Shown here: positions 44,770 to 54,944 of the stretch, piece after piece
How the letters are laid out: the number at the start of each line of letters is the position of its first letter
Position numbering within the stretch: position 1 is the stretch's first letter
Assembly (NCBI GenBank): GCA_028753945.1
Contig: JAPNXP010000006.1
Location: 2,604,001-2,668,000, forward strand
Direction: 5' to 3'
Source: Hexactinellida sp. DTS-2022
Lineage: Eukaryota; Porifera; Hexactinellida
DNA: 64,000 nt
Translations under genes and position numbers: made by a program
The notes under the pieces: model-generated
The model's input: only the letters and a program-made list of their open reading frames with translations
Database searches by the model: none
What the model was told of the DNA's origin: nothing

Positions 44770-46560
44770 AATGTTGATTACTAAACCCAAACTCAAAACG
44801 AATATAACTATAATATATATCATATTTACCTATACATAAATGTATAACAGGGTTTGCAATGCAAAATTAGTGGAAATGTATTACAAAAATACACTATATT
44901 TATGAAACAATTTACAAGACTATATACAAATAAATGGCTAAAGAGATGAATTATTAGTTACCCAACACAGACAGTTTAGACAGGACACATACAATACAAC
45001 AGCTACACTATACCAATACCGCTATAACCTAGCTGATAATAGTCTCCTAATTAGCCCTAACCTGGTGGTGAATCCCAGATAGCAGGTACTCATATATAGC
45101 GTAACTATTGTAATTACAATACTAAACTATGTAAACCAGACACAGCTCAGACAAGACACATACATCAGTCGATTCTGATTAATTGGGTCAAACTATCCTC
45201 GGATCAAAGTTACCCAATTAAGCGGAGTCAACTGTGTTTAAACTAGGGCTGAAACGAATATACCGAATATTCGTTCGAAATGATTGAACGAATATTCGTT
45301 CGTTTGAAAGAATATTAGATTGAACCGGATATCGTTAACCACTTTTCGATAACATGACTTGTGTTTAGATTGGAGAGATCGTCAATATACATTCCTACCT
45401 AAACTAATCTTTGTAATATCTAAATTATGTCTAATACTTTATCGCTAGGATTAAACTATTGCAACATAAACAAATAACTATTTTCCACTGTATTTACAGT
45501 CTTGAATTTGGTTTAGCTTAGCTATCAAAACGAATGAATATTCGAATATTCGTTTCAGCCCTAATAGTAACCGAATCGAATTTTTCTTTCACATTTGGGA
45601 ACCTTGCATATCAAAGTATATTTGGAAATGCTAATACAAGAAATGTGGACTTTGTTATATTTCATGAAATTGACTTGTCTATCTCCTTAATTTTTTCACG
45701 TCACTCCTGAATATTTACTGCCATGAATTTTTATTGGGCTTTTTCGTTTATCCTACTGGCTATACTTTTGGCTCATTGATTAACCATAGAATAGACAATG
45801 AAATTCCAAAAAGTTGGCGCGATGGACTCTTCAAAAAGCTAGGATTTGTATAGAACCCAATAATCTAGCAGAAGCCATCAATAATCACCCAGAAAGAGAT
45901 GTTTTGAGGATGATAGCGATATTGACAAACTTTGATTATATAGTAGTTGTACAACATTTAGTTTATAAATAATAAATATACATAAATATAGGACCTATAT
46001 CTTCTGGATATTTTGTTGATATTAGGTGTTAGAAATATATCAATATTCAATGGATATCCATGGATATCCAAAAAAAATGGTCTGGAAATGGATATGGATA
46101 TGGATGCGATTTTTCATCTCCACGGCAAGCCTGATGACAACAGTCATCGATCTTTTGTATTGTACGTATGCATTGTCAACACTTAACTTAATCTGCAACG
46201 TAGCATTTTTCGTGTAAATAAATGCATGACAATAGCTGATTATTCTATTTGCTTCGATTTTCAACTCTTACTTTCTATTCTGCAAACAGCATTGATGCAC
46301 GACAAGATTTATGTTTTGACTAGTGGATTAAAGCTTCACTTGCAGTGCGAAACTGCACCATGTGATGCAAATATCATTCATCAGTCAACATATATACCAT
46401 GTATAAAAATTATATTACTTTCTGAAGATCAAAGGAATTGATGAATAACTATGTATTACATATTTTGAGTTTAAATGCTCCAATTAATTAATGTTTTTCT
46501 GCTACAGGCATTGAAATTTTATTTTATTTTACAAGACTTAATAATTAAACAATTCTCTTA
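44770..46560. other. AT-rich region with one hAT-like MITE and a MITE scrap
   Basis: No gene is recognised. A TTAAGCGGAGTCAACTG scrap of the MITE family at 24233 lies near 45219. Two related phrases, CAGACAGTTTAGACAGGACA and CAGACACAGCTCAGACAAGA, lie near 44968 and 45138. A GGATATCC-rich patch with a self-complementary AATGGATATCCATGGATATC core is at about 46045-46110. Confidence 0.4.
45244..45563. mobile_element. hAT-like MITE with AGGGCTGAAACGAAT ends
   Basis: The left end TAGGGCTGAAACGAAT and the right end ATTCGTTTCAGCCCTA are inverted repeats. The interior is rich in GAATATTCG palindromes at both ends. No exact 8 bp duplication is visible (GTTTAAAC versus ATAGTAAC share five positions). 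Confidence 0.65.
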
Positions 46561-46564
46561 CAAA

Positions 46565-46757
46565 CAGGTTGGCACAGAGTCATAACTTACATATTCAATA
46601 ACGTCTTTATTGAGTCCTGGACAGAAATGTTTCTGCTTGATGGCTCTAATGGTGGCATTGATGCCAAGATGTGCAGCGCTATCGTGGTACAACTTAAGTA
46701 CACCAACCAAATTGTCTGATTTCAAGACTTCAATCTTGTTCTACTAGAATTTGCAAT
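46565..46757 (-). pseudogene. Integrase H2C2 zinc-binding fragment
   Basis: The minus strand reads KSDNLVGVLKLYHDSAAHLG, then INATIRAIKQKHFCPGLNKD and VIEYVSYDSVPTC. This is the HHCC zinc-binding module of retroviral-type and Ginger integrases: the pair YHDSAAHLG supplies the histidines and PTC one cysteine, but the first expected Cys is replaced by Tyr. It is an isolated fragment with stops just upstream and no catalytic core. It could come from a Ginger element like 55768-57623 or from an LTR element. Confidence 0.65.
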
Positions 46758-46821
46758 GTATTAATTTCAAGCTCCGTAGATAATCATTGAATATGGTTAA
46801 AATTAGAATGGAACATGTATA

Positions 46822-47201
46822 CCGTATTTAATCGAACAGCATAGGCGATTATTGTATTTTCGCCATATTGGAAGCAAAAGATTTATGAATTTTCGAGTAT
46901 TTAACAATTTATTATTATTAATTTATTATAATTGGTTGATAATCGTATTGCGACGTATATTAGATCAGGGATTTTTTTAAAGGTTGAGACCTTTGTGTAA
47001 CTCAATACTGCATCGGCCGCGGCTTAACAGAATCGTGGTGTAACTCCCAAAATTCTTGGTGCAAATTTTACACCAAGATTGGCCTTAATTTAAAAAAACC
47101 TGTATTAGATAACGTTCTTGACTCCGGGCAGAGTTAACAAATTTTATTTGATACTTTGGGGGGGGGATTATTCGAGGGGGGGCTACTATTCGAGTATACG
47201 G
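46822..47201. mobile_element. TA-flanked MITE with CCGTATTT ends
   Basis: The ends CCGTATTTAATCGAACAGCA and CTACTATTCGAGTATACGG are inverted and bordered by TA. Two relatives are at 55519-55761 and 62340-62599, all sharing GGCGATTATT and a G-rich right half. The TA target suggests a Tc1/mariner-type origin. A younger hAT MITE occupies 46966-47102. Confidence 0.8.
46966..47102. mobile_element. 137 bp hAT MITE nested in the CCGTATTT MITE
   Basis: The ends CAGGGATTTTTTTAAAGGTT and GGCCTTAATTTAAAAAAACC(TG) are inverted and flanked by an exact 8 bp duplication TATTAGAT (46958-46965 and 47103-47110). The interior has GTGTAACTC and TTACACCAAGAT. Relatives are at about 48150-48290 and 51683-51879. 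Confidence 0.9.
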
Positions 47202-47584
47202 TAATGTGGGCTCTGAAACCAATTTAATTAGCTTGACATTTCCCGGGACTGTCAAAAGAACAAAGTGCCCATAATGTTCCACTGTATTATGAGTTATATA
47301 CATGCAATTGAGAATATTATTAGAGATTACCTTGAAGATTTTGCCAATCTCTCCTAATTGATATTGGGAAGCTTTTACCCGAAGGTCTTCTTGACATGTC
47401 GACAATGCTTGAGTTGCAGAATGGATTGAGGATAGACATTATCAGATAAATAATGTGAAATATGATCGTACTCCTCAGAATTCATTTCGAAAAATAAAGA
47501 ACGAGTAAACGATGGACAAAATAGAGTAAATTGAAAAGGAACTAGTTTTGATCAAATTATATAAGTACTGAATGAATTTGTATA

Positions 47585-48137
47585 TCCTCTATATAATAGT
47601 AAATTAATCACTAAGTAATCATTAACGAGCGAGAATCAGATGTTAATGCAGTACCCATGGTGAGAGCGAAAATCAAACAGCGACCGATAATCATACGCAA
47701 CATCACTAAATGCACAATTGTGTCTGCTAATCCGCCCAACTATGGTGGGTAAATGTTTATATGTTCCGAGTTGATTGAAGAACTGGACGGTTTCCAAATC
47801 TGATTTTGGCATATATGGGTAACTTTTGGCACCCGACAACTAATTTAGGTTTCCACTCGAAATTCTTCACACCTCATCATGAAAATTCACTTAATCGCAC
47901 ATAAATAGAACATGAACATTAAAGAAACAAGTTGGTAATTACCACCAGATTGTCAATATGCTTCATTATTGCATGATGACGTATTCAATAAAATTTCGCA
48001 TTTTAAAATTTGACTCTTTTAGGCCTATTACGCTTTATAATCAAGGTGAGAAGTATATAAACACCACACCAACCGCAAATCGGTTGGTGTGTGGTTGTGT
48101 ATTGTTGCGAAGCGACCTAGCAAGCGAAGCGCGCTAG
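47585..48137 (+). mobile_element. Non-autonomous Helitron
   Basis: The 5' end begins TCCTCTATATAATAGTAAAT after an A. The 3' end is GCAAGCGAAGCGCGCTAG followed by T, which fits the Helitron rules (TC...CTRR, insertion between A and T) with GC-rich self-complementary sequence before the end. It shares GAACTGGACGGTTTCCAAAT, TGGCACCCGACAAC and CACTTAATCGCACATAA with the copies at 52380 and 60396 and the reversed copy at 59199. No coding sequence. Confidence 0.78.
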
Positions 48138-48145
48138 TATAAGTA

Positions 48146-48292
48146 CATTTAGCCACTGGTTGAGACCTTGGTGTAACTCAGCAGCGACCTTGGTATAACA
48201 ACACTTCAGCGGCCACGGCCGACTCGAATCGTGGTGTAAATCCTGAAATCTTCGTTCAAATTTACACCAAGATCGGCCTTAAAAAACCCCCT
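48146..48292. mobile_element. Copy of the GTGTAACTC hAT MITE, left end decayed
   Basis: It shares GGTTGAGACCTTGGTGTAAC and ATTTACACCAAGATCGGCC with the MITEs at 46966 and 51683, and ends CTTAAAAAACCCCCTG. The left tip is degraded. It lies immediately after the Helitron. Confidence 0.7.
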
Positions 48293-48603
48293 GAACAACC
48301 GTAATAATACTACTCAATAAGACAAACAATTTCATAAGTTGCTTACATGTAGTCTAATGAAATATAATCACATTTTATATTCTACAGGGATTGCTTTATT
48401 TTACTGTTTAAAAATAACAAGATTATACCAAGTTACTACAGTTAATTACTTTTTTAATTTATTTGGCAAATTACCGTGTTTGCAAAATAATTTCAGGCAA
48501 GTGTTAATGATAAATTTGATTCGACTCCCAAAGCTCGCATCTTATTTTTTTCCAAGGAAGATTATTGTCATTATTGCCAATTATGTGGGTAGATTAACTA
48601 GTA

Positions 48604-48744
48604 CAGTAGATGTCGGATATAAGAACATATGGGATATAAGAGACCATGTTGGAAAACGGTTGCCATATACCCTATATAATTTATGTCGGTTATAAGCACT
48701 TCAAGTGCAGTTCCCGACGATGTGCTTATAACCGGCACCCACTG
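48604..48744. mobile_element. TA-flanked MITE (141 bp), CAGTAGATGTCGG ends
   Basis: The left end CAGTAGATGTCGGATATAAG and the right end CTTATAACCGGCACCCACTG are imperfect inverted repeats between TA dinucleotides. The interior repeats CGGTTATAAGCAC. It is probably pogo/Tigger-derived. The right end of a second copy is at 1-72. Confidence 0.8.
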
Positions 48745-49113
48745 TATTAAGACACTTTAAAATAGCCATAATTAGCTACCCAACGATTGCATAATTATCA
48801 AAAAGCATTCCCAAGTTAGAATATTATAAAGCGAATTGTTAAACTATGCCGTCATCAAATAATAAGATAATGATCATGAGATTTCGCCCGCCCGCATCCT
48901 CAGATAGAATTCGGGTGAATATTCCATTAACACTGGCCAAATTCAAAATAAGATTTACTATTAAAGCGAACTACTAACCTATCTTGGGACTAAAGGTATT
49001 TAGAAATCTTGCTATTATCTTACAAACTTACTTGTGTGTGAATGGAATAAGGACTCGATAGTGGTAGTTATTGCACCATTATTACTATTCATATCTAACA
49101 AATAGAAATAAAT

Positions 49114-49560
49114 TCATTTTTTAACAATTTGCATTACATCCTCATCGCACACAATATGTCCCTTCCCTACTCTTTGTGGGCTGTACTTAGTAGAGACCCC
49201 CCACACCAATGCGTACTTAAATGTGTCTGCTATGCTCCTGTGTATCGCGTGACACACATGCTCTACTGTAGCTCCACTCCTCAGAATAAGAGGATCTGTG
49301 AAGTCGGGAGGTTGACTACGCTTCTTAGTGTATATCCTCATGAGTGATAGTTTCTCCCAAAGCTCTTCCAGCAGATATTCCATGTTTAGTTTGAGTCCAC
49401 AGCTTATCACGACACTGTCTGGTTGTCTAGCTAGTTTATCCACATCCTCTAAACAAATAGTGTCTATCTTGTTGTACACATACAGACATTTCATGTATAC
49501 TCTGTTGCCCTGTATCACGTCAATGAGATCATCTGCAGTGCAATCCTCTCTCACCAGAAC
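49114..49560 (-). CDS. DRG2: DRG2, last coding exon (GTPase G4/G5 and TGS domain)
   Basis: The exon starts after ATATTGCCAG at 49560 in phase 0 and ends at TGA 49114-49116, giving 148 codons. It covers the end of the Obg-class G domain, with CLYVYNKIDTICLEDVDKLA (G4 NKID) and SVVISCGLKLN (G5-like SCGxK). The C-terminal TGS domain follows: PPDFTDPLILRSGATVEHVC, HAIHRSIADTFKYALVWGVS and TKYSPQRVGKGHIV, finishing DVMQIVKK, the usual DRG2 end. DRG2 pairs with RWDD1 (DFRP2) and acts in translation and microtubule-related processes. The reading frame is intact and continues the exon at 53468-53801 exactly (..IFNAE | VLVREDC..). DRG2 rather than DRG1 is favoured by VREDCTADDLIDVI and the TGS sequence. 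Confidence 0.95.
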   Translation of the reverse strand, partial: VLVREDCTADDLIDVIQGNRVYMKCLYVYNKIDTICLEDVDKLARQPDSVVISCGLKLNMEYLLEELWEKLSLMRIYTKKRSQPPDFTDPLILRSGATVEHVCHAIHRSIADTFKYALVWGVSTKYSPQRVGKGHIVCDEDVMQIVKK

Positions 49561-49929
49561 CTGGCAATATACAGTATAATACCTAATATATACGACAATG
49601 TACAGTATAATATTACTACTAATATATACGTAATGAGGATTTCTTGGTCATGATGTTTAAACCTGGCTAAGTAAAATATTTAAAATACGTATATCAACTG
49701 TTATATAGATACGATACTTATTATTCATAAAATGGGAGAATTAGGTTAGAGATCTTAATAATTAAAACACAAGGCTGTGTATACTAGTATATTAAAGTTG
49801 TATAATAAGTTAATTCTCCCTCAAGTATTACGTATTACAAGTTTGGTTTAAACGTAAAAGCAATTAATTTTATGGTATACAAGCATTGTATATTACTTTA
49901 CTTTACTTAACTACTAGCTAAACTTGCTA

Positions 49930-51318
49930 GTTCAGTAAAAACGAGTCCTTCGGTCTCGGTCGCTTCTCAATCTAAAACTCGGACTAAAAAGTTTTCTATT
50001 GATGAAATCATGTCTTTACTGGATATAGTGGAATAATATAAATCCAAATTTTGCAGCTTTAAGCTCAACACTGTGCTGTGCTGATGATAAGAACAAAATC
50101 TGGGAGAAAATCGCAGGGCAAGATTTCGGAAATACACGGAAGTACAAGGACGAGAGATTAAATCAGGGCCCGATTTCACTAAGATTACTTAGTACTTAAG
50201 TACTAAGTTTATACTTAAGTTCTAAGTACGTACTTAGTTAAGTACATACCTAAGTCGTATTCACTAAGAAATATTGTTGTACTTAAGTACATACTTAACT
50301 AAGTACGTACTTAAGTACGAAATTGAATTATATTTATTGAATTATATTTAATAGCGTAGCATATTAGTGTATGGAATGCTATTGTAGTAGCTTGCTGTAT
50401 TCTTTTAGCTTTAAAAAGAACATTCTCTTTGAAGTTCCTGCGATTTGCGTGCTTTGGAAAAACAGAAACTTTTGAAAACAACAAATAATAGTAATAAATG
50501 TTGAAAATAGAATCATAAACTTCCCCTAAATGAAAGCAAGTACTACTATAAATATAAAACAATGTTCTAATAAAACACCAACGTCTAAAGAGTCAATAAA
50601 AGACTATTCTTATAAGTTAAGTCAACTTAGTAGGTTACTTAAGTTTTGTACTTAAATCTTAGTGAATACCAATCTTAGGGAATATGACTTAAGTACGTAC
50701 ATACTTAGTACTTAAGTACTAAGTACGTACTTAACTGCTTAGTGATACGGGCCCAGGAAGTGGTATAACATTTTAGCTAAACATAAATCCCAAATAGCAG
50801 AGAAAATATCTTCTGTCAGAAGGACAGGAGGACAAGCTCAAGATTGCCTAGACGAACTAGAAGCAAAGATTTTCACTATAAAAGCAAAGGAGGCTTTCGA
50901 AGGTATTGAATCAGGTAATGATTTATCATTTGGAAGCCCTTCAAGCTCAATAATAAATGACGAGCCAATGGTAGTAAGCCCAATGGCCTTTCAGAACTCT
51001 GAAATAAAGTTCTTTCGAAAGCCAAATTTTTCAAAGAAAAAGAAAGTTTCAGCAGAAACAGAGTGTGACTATGAATCAAACAAGCTGATTCTGCTCAACA
51101 ACGAGGAAGAGAAAGTGAAGTTGCTGAAGCAAATAGATTGTAAATTTGATAGAATGGTGTTAATATTTGAGCGTGTCGCTGAGGACCAGGCCAAAATACT
51201 ATCATGGTTGGTCCACAACCAAACGGCTCAATATTATCTCATGCTTCCACCCTTTCCTCAAATGTATCACACTCAGGACGAAGAACCTTTCTTGAATTTT
51301 CTTAGAATCCATAAATAA
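49930..51318 (+). pseudogene. Myb/SANT-like DNA-binding protein gene, interrupted by a MITE
   Basis: Before the MITE the plus strand reads SKTRTKKFSIDEIMSLLDIV, then YKSKFCSFKLN, NKIWEKIAGQDFGNTRKYKD and ERLN, with stops between the blocks. After it (50755 on) come KWYNILAKHKSQIAEKISSV, RRTGGQ and LDELEAKIFTIKAKEAFEGI. F-x-x-x-E-x-x-x-L-L, then W-x-x-I, then KWxNL-xx-K and TGG, is the arrangement of invertebrate Myb/SANT-like domains, often in transposon-derived proteins. The intact tail (50968-51318) has a basic patch, a coiled-coil-like segment (NNEEEKVKLLKQIDCKFDRM) and no known motif. It lies on the opposite strand inside the DRG2 intron. Origin as a Harbinger-type accessory or retrocopied host gene cannot be decided. 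Confidence 0.65.
50167..50754. mobile_element. GGGCCC-ended MITE in the Myb/SANT-like gene
   Basis: The left end GGGCCCGATTTCACTAAGAT and the right end CTTAGTGATACGGGCCC are inverted. Both subterminal zones are stacks of AAGTACTTAAG/GTACTTAGTT repeats. It splits the Myb/SANT-like sequence between DERLN and KWYN. A fragment with the same end is at 18640-18650. No convincing target duplication. Confidence 0.8.
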
Positions 51319-51519
51319 TTTAAAGTTATATAATTCTATAAATATTCTAATAATTTTTTGTAAATCCATAGAAAAATTATTAAGGATAACACAGAATTAA
51401 TTTAAGAAAATTCTAAGAATTTTAGTAAATATGGCCCCTGGTCCCGAGGTGGCTCTATTAAGCAGAGTCGACTGTAGACAAATGAGAAATTTGTGTTGAG
51501 CAAACTTGTTTAGCTAATA

Positions 51520-51682
51520 CCCGCTGAAAACTAGCTTCTAGGATCGTTTTCAATTTCATCAATTTCATCAATTTGTTCACCAATTTGTTCACCAATTTTT
51601 GCTAAACAACAACAATTAATTTCATATGTATTAGAAATGTATAAATGCGAAATTCGAAACCAGCATACTTGTTTACCTATAG
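51520..51682. repeat. Single diverged unit of the 61.8-62.9 kb satellite
   Basis: It contains ACCCGCTGAAAACTAGCTTC, an AATTTGTTCACCAATTTGTT duplication, AAACAACAACAATTAATTTC and GTATAAATGCGAAATTCG, ending CATACTTGTTTACCTAT. These are the blocks of the 140 bp unit at 61820-62900. Confidence 0.7.
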
Positions 51683-51879
51683 CAGGATTTTTTTTAAGGT
51701 TGAGACCTTGATGTAACTCAGCGCGGCATTGGTGTAACTCAACTCTGCAGCGGTAGCGGCCGGCCCATAATCGTGGTGTAACTCAACACTGCACAGGCCC
51801 AGGCCAACCCGAAACGTGGTGTAACTCCAAAAAATATTGGTGCAAAATTTACACCAAGATAGGCTTAAAAAAAACCCTG
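51683..51879. mobile_element. hAT MITE, GTGTAACTC family
   Basis: The ends CAGGATTTTTTTTAAGGTTG and GGCTTAAAAAAAACCCTG are inverted. The flanks ACCTATAG (51675-51682) and ACCTATAT (51880-51887) match at 7 of 8 positions. The interior has three GTGTAACTC copies, longer than in the 46966 copy. Confidence 0.85.
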
Positions 51880-51947
51880 ACCTATATTAACATTTGAAAG
51901 TTGGTTTCGATCTCAATTATAAATGCGGTACAAACAAATAATATAGA

Positions 51948-52256
51948 CCGTGACCTACGTTATAATAAGGCCTAATCAGTGTTATCAAAATATGGACTAT
52001 GGATATTGTCGAAGGCCATTGTAAAATAGAGGGCACTTCTTTATCTCAATTATTAGTAATGGTAGACCTGAATATGTTTTGGAACTATATGGGAACATCC
52101 GAATATGATATATAGAACCTTTCAGAATTGAAATATGTCATCATTTGATGACGTAATCGTCAATTTCCGTTCGAATTATAATGTTTTTAAAGCCCTGTTT
52201 TAACACAGTTAAACGCGTTATATATGTTCAACATTGGTACATGATGATACCCAAAA
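51948..52256. repeat. Second copy of the 19776-20092 dispersed repeat
   Basis: It shares ordered blocks with 19776-20092, including CCGTGACCTACGTTATA, TATGTCATCATTTGATGACG and AAACGCGTTATATATGTTCA. Confidence 0.65.
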
Positions 52257-52379
52257 TAATATATTAGTTTTGTACTTTCTAGTTTCTACTTCAGTGACAT
52301 ACTCTAAGACGCACCTTCGTGCGAACTTAGATACGCCTATCTGTGTATAGTCCACACAATAACATGCTAATTTGTCTAA

Positions 52380-53416
52380 TCTATACTATTAAAACACAAG
52401 GTTGTGTATATTCAATTGTTTGTATGTTTCGAGTTGACTGAAGAAACTGGACGGTTTCCAATTCTGATTCTTGGCATATAGGGGTAACTTTTGGCACCCG
52501 CCAACAAGTTGAGGTTTCCACTCGAAATTTATCACACCACGACAAGTTATGACGTCTTTGTCACAATTCGAGAACCACGAAAATTTACTTAATCGCACAT
52601 AATTCCCGCCCTCTAAGAGATAAAAATCTGAAAATCTAATAAAACATGTACATTAATGATGCGGACACGTTGATCACACCAGATTGCCAACATGCTTACC
52701 AGGGAATGAAAGGTTCACGAACGAACTTATTGAACTCGAACTGAACGAACTGAACGCAGGGCTTTTAAGGGATTCACGGTGAACGAACTGAACGAACGTC
52801 AACAGTTTCCGAACGTCAGTTGAACGAACTGAACTAACTAAATTGAACGAATTGAACGGATTGAACGAACTAAACTGAATAAAGTTGAAGTATAAATATA
52901 GATCCATTAAATATATTAGGTGACTGCATAAATCTAATTCCGGACATCCCTAGTGGACTCATGACACTTAGCTTAGATTTTAGGTTCTCAACCTGAACTT
53001 CAATAACAGCTTGGAGGATTGAACAGTCTCTCATAAACGGAATAGTTCGACCCACTCACTGTACACTGAACGAACTGAACTAAACGAATTGAACGGAATG
53101 AACGAACTGAACGAACGTAATTGAACGATTGAACGAACGCGGGTTAGCCCGTGAACGAACTGAACGAACGCTGGTGGAGCTGAAGTTAGGAAGTGAACTT
53201 GAATTAACTGAACGTGCGTAAATTTGAGATGAACTGAATTGCGTCTTTTCAGTCCGTTAGTGAACCTTCATTCCCTGATGCTTACTCTTATCACATGATG
53301 ACGTAATCACTAAATTTCACAATGTTAATTAAATTTGACTATTTAAGCCTACTTACGCTTTATAATTAATGTTAGAACCAACCGGTATGGTTGTGTAAGC
53401 AAGCGAAGCACGCTAG
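52380..53416 (+). mobile_element. Non-autonomous Helitron carrying a hAT MITE
   Basis: The 5' end TCTATACTATTAAAACACAA follows an A. The 3' end GCAAGCGAAGCACGCTAG precedes a T, consistent with Helitron insertion between A and T. The body shares GAAACTGGACGGTTTCCAAT and CACCCGCCAACAAGTTGAGG with the copy at 47585. Its own length without the hAT MITE (52700-53277) is about 450 bp. Confidence 0.85.
52700..53277. mobile_element. hAT MITE packed with GAACGAACTGAAC repeats
   Basis: The ends CAGGGAATGAAAGGTTCAC and GTGAACCTTCATTCCCTG are inverted, with an exact 8 bp duplication ATGCTTAC at 52692-52699 and 53278-53285. Both sides contain dozens of GAACTGAACGAAC-type short repeats in tandem, surrounding a central unique segment (about 52875-53060). 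Confidence 0.92.
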
Positions 53417-53467
53417 TAATTATTAAATGAACATTACACACTGATCAGGAATAGATACAATTATTAC

Positions 53468-53801
53468 CTCTGCATTGAATATCTTGTACTCGTGGAGAAT
53501 TAGTTGCACTAGCTTCTCACTGAGCTGTGTCAGAGGACAAGTAGCAGTGAACCCCAGACCACCTCCCTTCTTTCTCTTGAAATATATGTTAGGAGGTCTC
53601 TTATTGAGTCGTATGCCTACCTGTTCCAGCTCAGCAGTGAGCAGTTCCTTCTGAATCTCTCCCTTACCAGAGTCTAGCATCATAATAACAAGGTCTGCTG
53701 TACGTGCTACGGCTATTACCTGTCTACCCCGACCCTTCCCATGAGCCGCTCCCTCAATAATACCCGGCAGATCTAGCAGCTGGATGTTAGCCTCGTTGTA
53801 T
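53468..53801 (-). CDS. DRG2: DRG2, internal exon (G3 region)
   Basis: The exon follows TTTATAG at 53802-53808; its first base completes a codon from the upstream exon. It encodes 111 codons to GAG|GTAATAA. The product reads [20 protein letters not shown], then [60 protein letters not shown] and [29 protein letters not shown] is the Obg-type G3 motif and GKGRGRQV the DRG switch II region. The N-terminal exons with the P-loop (GFPSVGKST in the family) should lie further right on the minus strand. I did not find them up to 64000, so they are probably outside the window. Confidence 0.95.
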
Positions 53802-54100
53802 CTATAAACATAATCTCAGTACAGAACACGTTGTTATATAAGGGACCATAGATCCAACTCAAGGTTGAGGTTCCTTTTTATTTTGCGAATTTGCGTCCTA
53901 GCAAGCGAACGAGAAAGTTAATATTTTAATACAGTCAAGTCTGCTGCTTGAGAACAATATTAGTCTGCTTTTAAGAAGGTTAACAACTGACAGAGGGTTT
54001 GTATTAAGTTGAGATCGCATATTATTAAGTCTCTCTATCACAACTGAATTTTTTCCCCATGCATGTTCATAATAAAAGAACCTGACTGTATTAATACTTA
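53802..54100. other. Upstream DRG2 intron sequence with no recognised gene
   Basis: Non-coding AT-rich sequence between the DRG2 exon and the MITE at 54103. Confidence 0.4.
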
Positions 54101-54102
54101 TA

Positions 54103-54272
54103 CAGTTAAACCTCATATAGTGAGCACTCTGTTAAGTGAACACCTCAATTGAGTGACAAAAGTTCCGGTAGAATTATTCATAACATTTTAATATGAACCT
54201 CTGATTTATAACACCTCGATATAATGAACACAAATAATGGACCCGAGGGTGTTCACTGTAGAGGTTTGACTG
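54103..54272. mobile_element. TA-flanked MITE (170 bp), Tigger-like
   Basis: The left end CAGTTAAACCTCATATAGTG and the right end GTGTTCACTGTAGAGGTTTG(ACTG) are imperfect inverted repeats between TA dinucleotides. CAGTNNNACCTC with GAACACC subterminal repeats is typical of Tigger/pogo-derived MITEs. Confidence 0.85.
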
Positions 54273-54508
54273 TAGCATTAAGAAATCAGTTATTACATTT
54301 AAGTGATCGTATTTCGAAGGGTCGAAGGGAGGTAACCAATGTGTGACATACCACCCTTTTTGTATTACAAATGGTAAAAAAGCGTGATATGAGGGGCTGA
54401 CTATTTTCCCTCTAATATTTAAGTAACGTAACGTTTGAATGGCCCAAGGTTCTTCATTAATCAAGAACAATTCATCACGGCTACAATTCATCCCCTGGTA
54501 TAATAATA

Positions 54509-54661
54509 TAGTGAACTCCCGTTATAACGAAAACCCATTTATAACGAAATGGAAATTTTCCCCAGAGCACTAAATGCATTAATAATTAACGAATATCCGG
54601 ATATAACGAAGGAATTGCTAGATCCAAATCCAATGCACTTATGTATAACGAGAGTTGACTG
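54509..54661. mobile_element. Tigger-like MITE (about 153 bp)
   Basis: The left end AGTGAACTCCCGTTATAACG and the right end GTATAACGAGAGTTGACTG are inverted, and TA follows the right tip. The interior repeats TATAACGAA. It is related in style but not in sequence to 54103-54272. Confidence 0.75.
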
Positions 54662-54944
54662 TAGTATGTAAGAATTTTTTCTAAAACTGGAAAATAATAA
54701 TAGTAGTACAAAAATAATTATATCAATATGAAATTCCTTTCAAAGTTGGGATTTGGTACTTCCAGCAATATTGTCTAAGATACTCTGAATTCGTTCATCA
54801 CAATCGATATTTTTATTTTTGACAGAGGCTCATGACCTCCGATGAGCGGGCACACTTGTCTCTTTAACATCTGCTGCTATCAAGGCATGCGTATTTGAAG
54901 AATCCCCTGTGATTGTATTTACCCACGTAATTTATAGCAGCGTT

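Larger units (their letters stand above)
49561..53467 (-). other. DRG2: DRG2 intron (3.9 kb) filled with other elements
   Basis: The donor is GAG|GTAATAA at 53467 and the acceptor TTGCCAG at 49561. It holds, in order on the plus strand, a Myb/SANT-like gene remnant with a MITE in it (49930-51318), a satellite scrap (51520-51680), a hAT MITE (51683-51879), a dispersed repeat (51948-52256) and a Helitron with a hAT MITE (52380-53416). The intron size is therefore largely due to insertions. Confidence 0.88.

Noticed and set aside
48339-48695. 118-codon plus-strand frame
   Set aside because: Composition is that of AT-rich non-coding DNA and its end runs into a MITE; no motif found.
52674-52907. 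Ser/Phe/Asn-rich minus-strand frame
   Set aside because: It is a translation of the GAACGAACTGAAC minisatellite within a hAT MITE.
54174-54491. 105-codon minus-strand frame as a possible upstream DRG2 exon
   Set aside because: It has no P-loop or other DRG sequence and overlaps a Tigger-like MITE, so it is not part of DRG2.
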